Assembly: GCA_964371865.1 (NCBI GenBank)
Contig: CAYJOR010000092.1
Span: 1-8,454 of the forward strand
Direction of reading: 5' to 3'
Length of the DNA: 8,454 nucleotides
Source: CAYJAZ01 sp964371865
GTDB taxonomy: Bacteria > Desulfobacterota > Desulfovibrionia > Desulfovibrionales > Desulfovibrionaceae
The position numbers and the translations under genes are program-made. Below the pieces are notes generated by a model, which had not been told where the DNA came from, searched no databases, and saw only the letters and a program-made list of their open reading frames with translations. Below are positions 5,518 to 8,454 of this stretch, piece after piece (position 1 is the first letter of the stretch; every line of letters starts with the position of its first letter).

Positions 5518-5874
5518 GTGGGTAAAGAAGAAATCAATGCTTTTCTTGGGTCTAGCACAGAGTACAGCGGTAAACTTGTTTTTCAGGGGGCTGTGCGTAT
5601 TGATGGCATTTTTAAGGGCGAAATTATTAGTGAGGGAAGCCTTATTATAGGTAAAGATGCTCAAGTTGAAGGCACAATTGAAGTGGGTGAGTTGATGTTA
5701 GCCGGATTGTTTACTGGAAAAGCTCAAGTGAAGCGAAAAGCAACAATTCAACGTGGCGGAAAACTTGTTGGCGACTTGTTTACAAATGTTCTAGCAGTTG
5801 AAGAAGGGGCAGTTATTCACGGTGGTGTAAGCATGAGTTCAGAAGTAGCTAATGTCACAACTACAACAGAGTAG
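5518..5874 (+). CDS. Bactofilin (polymer-forming cytoskeletal protein)
   Basis: Bactofilins self-assemble without nucleotide into filaments that scaffold cell-envelope or shape functions. From the GTG start the product is 118 residues, beginning MGKEEINAFLGSSTEYSG, the usual bactofilin N-terminal style. It continues as a right-handed beta-helix with regular short repeats (GKLVFQGAVRIDG, GEIISEGSLIIGKDAQVEGTI, GELMLAGLFTGKAQVKR, GGKLVGDLFTNVLAVEEGAVIHGGV). It has no membrane segment. The alternative ATG at 5491 would add nine residues (MFSRERSSA) that do not look conserved and would bury the Shine-Dalgarno. The reading frame begins 32 nt after the PP-loop gene stop. Downstream, a new promoter precedes the ATP synthase genes, so the bactofilin may be only partly co-transcribed with them. 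The family is clear; the cellular role in this organism is not. Confidence 0.92.
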   Translation: MGKEEINAFLGSSTEYSGKLVFQGAVRIDGIFKGEIISEGSLIIGKDAQVEGTIEVGELMLAGLFTGKAQVKRKATIQRGGKLVGDLFTNVLAVEEGAVIHGGVSMSSEVANVTTTTE

Positions 5875-5908
5875 TACTCTTTATACTTTGATAAAAAAAT
5901 AACAAACT

Positions 5909-5924
5909 AAAAAAATATTTTTTT
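5909..5924. promoter_or_regulatory. Perfect A7-TA-T7 palindrome, probable UP element
   Basis: A 16-bp palindrome of seven A, TA and seven T lies two bases upstream of the atp promoter -35 box, and further A-tracts occur at 5892-5908. AT-tracts here typically act as UP elements bound by the RNA polymerase alpha C-terminal domains, or bend DNA. It contains no G:C pair, so it is not a convincing bactofilin terminator. Confidence 0.45.
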
Positions 5925-5925
5925 C

Positions 5926-5954
5926 TTTACAAATATAAAAAGTTTTCATATACT
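5926..5954 (+). promoter_or_regulatory. Predicted promoter of the atp operon
   Basis: TTTACA (5926-5931) and TATACT (5949-5954), separated by 17 nt, each match the sigma70 consensus at five of six positions. The start is expected near 5961, giving a leader of about 80 nt to the atpF' GTG at 6043. Confidence 0.7.
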
Positions 5955-6007
5955 CTGCAAGTTATTTTATTATTAATTAAATTGTATTCAATTTGAAATA
6001 GTAAATA

Positions 6008-6043
6008 ATGTGTGTTTTATATTATTTAGAAGGGGGCGGCTAG
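6008..6043 (+). other. Possible 11-codon leader ORF overlapping the atpF' start
   Basis: ATG at 6008 opens an 11-codon frame (MCVLYYLEGGG) whose TAG stop (6041-6043) shares its G with the GTG start of atpF'. The frame reads across the atpF' Shine-Dalgarno. It lacks a good Shine-Dalgarno of its own. It may be chance, or may couple initiation at atpF'. Confidence 0.2.
6030..6036 (+). promoter_or_regulatory. Shine-Dalgarno that sets the atpF' start
   Basis: AAGGGGG lies 6 nt before the GTG at 6043. It favours this start over the in-frame GTG at 6010, which has no such site and would add residues not expected in a b' subunit. Confidence 0.7.
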
Positions 6044-6459
6044 TGATTGAAGTTAATATAACTCTGTTATTCCAAATCGTTAATTTTGTTATCGGCTTGC
6101 TTATAATTAACCATTTTATTGTAAAACCTTTACGTGAAGTGATTGCAAAGCGTCGTGCAGCATTCAGTTCTTTAGAGGGTGATGCAAGTGGTTTAGATAG
6201 CAAAGCAAAATCTAAGCTTGTTGAGTATGAAGCACGCCTTCAGAAAGTTAGAGCTGAAGTAACAAATGCAAGAGAAGAATCAAAAAACCAAGCATTTGCT
6301 AAGGCACAAGCTATCAATTCTGATGCAGCTGACAAAGCACGCGAAATTCGCACCAATGCACAAGAAGAACGTGTAAAAGCAAGCGAAGCGGTTTATGCGG
6401 ATTTACAATCAAAGACACAAGAATTTGCTACATTAGCAACTTCTCGTTTGCTTTCATAA
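6043..6459 (+). CDS. atpF': ATP synthase F0 subunit b' (second stator b-type subunit)
   Basis: Part of the peripheral stalk that holds F1 still against the turning c-ring. From the GTG at 6043 the product is 138 residues, a normal b' length. It has one N-terminal membrane helix (about residues 6-27, FQIVNFVIGLLIINHFIV), then KPLREVIAKRRAAF. A long, highly charged Ala/Glu/Lys-rich helix follows to the C-terminus, as expected for a dimerising coiled coil. It has no signal peptide, unlike the following b subunit. The gene starts the operon b'-b-delta-alpha, followed by atpF after 28 nt. The presence of both b' and b indicates a heterodimeric stalk. The F0 a and c genes are not in the window, consistent with a split atp locus. 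Confidence 0.88.
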   Translation: MIEVNITLLFQIVNFVIGLLIINHFIVKPLREVIAKRRAAFSSLEGDASGLDSKAKSKLVEYEARLQKVRAEVTNAREESKNQAFAKAQAINSDAADKAREIRTNAQEERVKASEAVYADLQSKTQEFATLATSRLLS

Positions 6460-6475
6460 TTCAGTAGTATAACAC

Positions 6476-6481
6476 GAGGAG
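6476..6481 (+). promoter_or_regulatory. Shine-Dalgarno supporting the TTG start of atpF
   Basis: GAGGAG lies 6 nt before TTG at 6488. No in-frame ATG or GTG is as well placed, so the rare TTG start is favoured. Confidence 0.7.
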
Positions 6482-6487
6482 ATTATT

Positions 6488-7063
6488 TTGAAAGCGCAGA
6501 AATTTATAACTACATTCGCAGCAATGGCAGTTTTCATTACTTTAGCAACCCCTCTTTATGCAGCAGGCGGTGCAGAAAGTGCTGAGTTACCGATAGGTAA
6601 CTTTCTTTTAAGGGTTCTTAACCTTTGTATCGTACTGGGCATGATTTACTATTTTGCCGGCGCTAAAATTAAAGGCGCATTAGTAGGTAGAGGTAAGAAA
6701 ATTATTCAAGATATGGAAGATCTTGAAACTAAAAAGAAAAATGCAATTGCACAACTCGCAGACGTAGAAAAACGCATTGCAAATGTTGAAGCAGAATGTG
6801 AAAAACTTCTTGCAGATGGTAGAGAAAGTGCAGAACTTTTAGCATCATCTATTATTGAAGAAGCAGAAAAGCAAGCAAAAGCTATGCTTGAACAAGCAAC
6901 AAAATCAGCTGAGCAAGCTATGCGTTCTGAAATAGCTTCAATTAGAGCTAGAGTTGCTGATGAAATTGTGAGCGAAGTTCGTAAAGGTTTGGAACGTGAT
7001 TTGAATGACTCTAAGCATCAAGCTTTGATTGATGCTTCCATTGCAAAGGTTTCATCTTTATAA
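6488..7063 (+). CDS. atpF: ATP synthase F0 subunit b
   Basis: Second b-type stator subunit, 191 residues from a TTG start. It opens with a signal-peptide-like segment: KAQK, a hydrophobic stretch (residues 6-23), then TPLYA before AGGAES, with possible cleavage after Ala25. The membrane helix follows (about 37-57, GNFLLRVLNLCIVLGMIYYF), then GAKIKGALVGRGKKI. The rest is a long charged coiled coil, rich in Glu/Ala/Lys (70-175). A signal-peptide-like N-terminus on b, paired with a plain b', is familiar from Desulfovibrio-type atp operons and is one reason for the taxonomic inference. The gene lies 28 nt after atpF' and 30 nt before atpH, clearly in one operon. Confidence 0.9.
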   Translation: MKAQKFITTFAAMAVFITLATPLYAAGGAESAELPIGNFLLRVLNLCIVLGMIYYFAGAKIKGALVGRGKKIIQDMEDLETKKKNAIAQLADVEKRIANVEAECEKLLADGRESAELLASSIIEEAEKQAKAMLEQATKSAEQAMRSEIASIRARVADEIVSEVRKGLERDLNDSKHQALIDASIAKVSSL

Positions 7064-7093
7064 CTTTTTTATAAAATACTTCTTGGGGGTATT

Positions 7094-7651
7094 ATGCAAC
7101 AGTCCACAGTGGCAACTCGTTATGCCAAAGCTTTTTTTGAGCTTGTAGAAGAGCAAGGCATGGAAGAAGTGCGCAAAGCTTGTGCAGTTCTTGAAGAGTT
7201 TAAAAGAGCGATGTCGGAGTCTAAATCTCTTGAATTGCTTGCTAAAAATCCGGTATTAACTTCTGATGAAAAAAAGAAGGTATTACAAGCTATATTGGTA
7301 AAACTTGAAGCAAAGTCATACGCATTGCAATTCTTCAACTTGTTGGTAGATAAGCAAAGACTTGATCTTCTCCCTGAAATTGCAAACCAATTCAGAGGAT
7401 TGCTTGATAAAGCAGAAGGAATTTCACGCGGTGTTCTTACAACAGCAATAGCACTAGATGAAAGTCGCCAAAGAAGTATTATAACTAACTTGGAAAAACA
7501 ATTAGGTTGCAAATTAGCACTTACATTTACAGTAGACCCTGCTCTTATAGGTGGTACACTTATAAAATTAGGCGACATTGTACTAGATTCGAGCCTTGCA
7601 ACACAAATCAATAATCTTAGTCAAACCATCAAACGAGGCGGGGGTGAGTAA
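7094..7651 (+). CDS. atpH: ATP synthase F1 subunit delta (OSCP)
   Basis: Soluble subunit that joins the peripheral stalk b/b' to the top of the alpha/beta hexamer. The 185-residue product is normal for the family. It begins QQSTVATRYAKAFFELVEE, the usual VAxRYAxALFE opening. An all-helical N-terminal domain (to about 105) includes NPVLTSDEKKKVL and FFNLLVDKQRLDLLPEI. The C-terminal signature DPALIGGTLIKLGDIVLDSS (148-167) contains the conserved IGG, GD and DxS positions. GGGGGT upstream of the ATG serves as a wobble-type Shine-Dalgarno with only 4 nt spacing. The stop lies 3 nt before atpA, with the atpA ribosome site inside the end of atpH, suggesting translational coupling. Confidence 0.95.
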   Translation: MQQSTVATRYAKAFFELVEEQGMEEVRKACAVLEEFKRAMSESKSLELLAKNPVLTSDEKKKVLQAILVKLEAKSYALQFFNLLVDKQRLDLLPEIANQFRGLLDKAEGISRGVLTTAIALDESRQRSIITNLEKQLGCKLALTFTVDPALIGGTLIKLGDIVLDSSLATQINNLSQTIKRGGGE

Positions 7652-7654
7652 GCC

Positions 7655-8454
7655 ATGCAAATTAAGGCTGAAGAGATTGGAAAAATAATTGAGGAACAAA
7701 TCCGCAACTACGATCAACGTATCGAAATGAGCGAAACCGGAACTGTGCTATCAGTTGGTGACGGTATTGCTCGTGTATACGGTGTACGTAATGCTATGAA
7801 CATGGAATTACTTGAATTCCCTGGCGGATTAATGGGTATGGTTCTTAACCTTGAAGAAGATAACGTTGGTGTTGCTCTTCTTGGCGCAGATACCGGTATC
7901 AAAGAAGGCGACATTGTAAAAAGAACAGGAAGAATCTTCTCTGTTCCAGTTGGTGAAGCTGTAATGGGCAGAGTGCTAAACCCACTCGGTCAACCTTTAG
8001 ATGGTTTTGGACCAGTTGAAGCTGACGTGTACAAACCTGTTGAGCTAAAAGCTCCTGGTGTTATGGCGCGTAAAAGTGTTCACGAACCAATGCCTACAGG
8101 CTTAAAAGCGATTGATGCTATGACCCCAGTTGGTCGTGGTCAGCGTGAGCTTGTAATTGGTGACCGTCAGGTTGGTAAAACAGCTGTTTGTATTGATGCT
8201 ATTTTAGCTCAAAAAAATACAGATATTCACTGTTTCTACGTAGCGATCGGTCAGAAAAAATCAACAGTAGCACTTGTTGCAGAAACATTACGCCGTCACG
8301 GTGCAATGGAATACACAACAATCGTTTCAGCGTCAGCGTCAGAATCAGCACCGTTGCAGTTCATTGCAGCTTATGCTGGTTGTACAATGGCTGAATACTA
8401 CAGAGATAATGGTAAACACGCTTTGATTATCTATGATGATTTATCAAAACAAGC
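7655..8454 (+). CDS. atpA: ATP synthase F1 subunit alpha (partial, C-terminus outside window)
   Basis: Non-catalytic nucleotide-binding subunit of the F1 hexamer. The first 266 codons are present and the frame is open at the right edge. The N-terminal part shows SETGTVLSVGDGIARVYG (about 26-43), the beta-barrel of F1 alpha. ELLEFPGGLMGMVLNLEED and GRVLNPLGQPLDG follow. The P-loop reads GDRQVGKT (169-176); most bacterial alpha subunits have Thr rather than Val at its fifth position. The GxxxxGKT core is intact. YVAIGQKKSTVA and ALIIYDDLSKQ follow as in the family. The start ATG is 3 nt past the atpH stop, preceded by the GGGGTGAG ribosome site. atpG, atpD and atpC would be expected next in the operon. 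Confidence 0.97.
   Translation, partial: MQIKAEEIGKIIEEQIRNYDQRIEMSETGTVLSVGDGIARVYGVRNAMNMELLEFPGGLMGMVLNLEEDNVGVALLGADTGIKEGDIVKRTGRIFSVPVGEAVMGRVLNPLGQPLDGFGPVEADVYKPVELKAPGVMARKSVHEPMPTGLKAIDAMTPVGRGQRELVIGDRQVGKTAVCIDAILAQKNTDIHCFYVAIGQKKSTVALVAETLRRHGAMEYTTIVSASASESAPLQFIAAYAGCTMAEYYRDNGKHALIIYDDLSKQ

Noticed and set aside
5868..5880. AGAGTA-G-TACTCT inverted repeat at the bactofilin stop, as a terminator
   Set aside because: A one-nucleotide loop cannot form a hairpin, and no clean T-tract follows.
6010..6042. GTG at 6010 as atpF' start
   Set aside because: It would add MCFILFRRGRL before the usual b' N-terminus and include the AAGGGGG ribosome site within the coding region.
5988..6203. 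Minus-strand open frame across the atpF' start
   Set aside because: Antisense to the conserved membrane helix of b' and the operon leader; no supporting signals.
7120..7611. Long open frame on the minus strand opposite atpH
   Set aside because: It is antisense to a clearly conserved gene, has no family features (Ser-rich, low complexity), and has no ribosome site of its own.
7714..7914. Minus-strand open frame opposite atpA
   Set aside because: Shadow of a highly conserved coding region.

Overview
ORGANISM. This is an AT-rich bacterial chromosome segment. The order PP-loop tRNA-thiolation protein, bactofilin, atpF', atpF, atpH, atpA, with paired b' and b subunits and a signal-peptide-like b N-terminus, resembles the Desulfovibrionaceae and related former Deltaproteobacteria. 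With this low GC, I infer an AT-rich, possibly host-associated member such as Lawsonia or an uncultured relative. This rests on gene order and composition, not on a database search.

LAYOUT. (1) Positions 1-545 look like the edge of an integrated mobile element. An N-terminal fragment of a DUF4102-type tyrosine integrase runs off the left edge on the minus strand, with its own promoter. It starts 234 bp from the 3' end of ssrA, a classic integration site. (2) Positions 545-918 (minus) hold a complete one-piece tmRNA gene encoding the tag ANDNYDYALAA, with a promoter and an intrinsic terminator. (3) Divergent from ssrA is a monocistronic 2-Cys peroxiredoxin gene (ahpC type), ending at a terminator shared with the convergent operon. 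(4) Positions 1830-4291 (minus) form a two-gene operon of membrane-anchored GGDEF proteins with a 1-nt overlap. A perfect-consensus sigma70 promoter precedes it, and a dyad overlaps the -35 box. (5) From 4565 on the plus strand come a TtuA/NcsA-like tRNA thiolation protein and a bactofilin. (6) A new promoter with an AT-palindrome/UP-like tract then leads into the F-type ATP synthase F1/stalk operon: b', b, delta, and alpha (cut by the right edge).

HOW THE PARTS FIT. The right half is conserved housekeeping: tRNA modification, a cytoskeletal polymer, and ATP synthase stator and F1 subunits. The middle is signalling and stress: peroxide detoxification and two candidate diguanylate cyclases whose active-site and inhibitory-site motifs differ in a complementary way. 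The left end is accessory DNA using ssrA as its attachment site. I see no CRISPR array, complete IS element, rRNA or canonical tRNA gene. No obviously new system is present. The most unusual parts are the paired cyclase operon with its promoter/dyad and the ssrA-integrase junction with clustered CGGTT repeats. Several start codons (bactofilin, atpF', atpF, PP-loop protein) were reassigned from Shine-Dalgarno placement and family N-termini.
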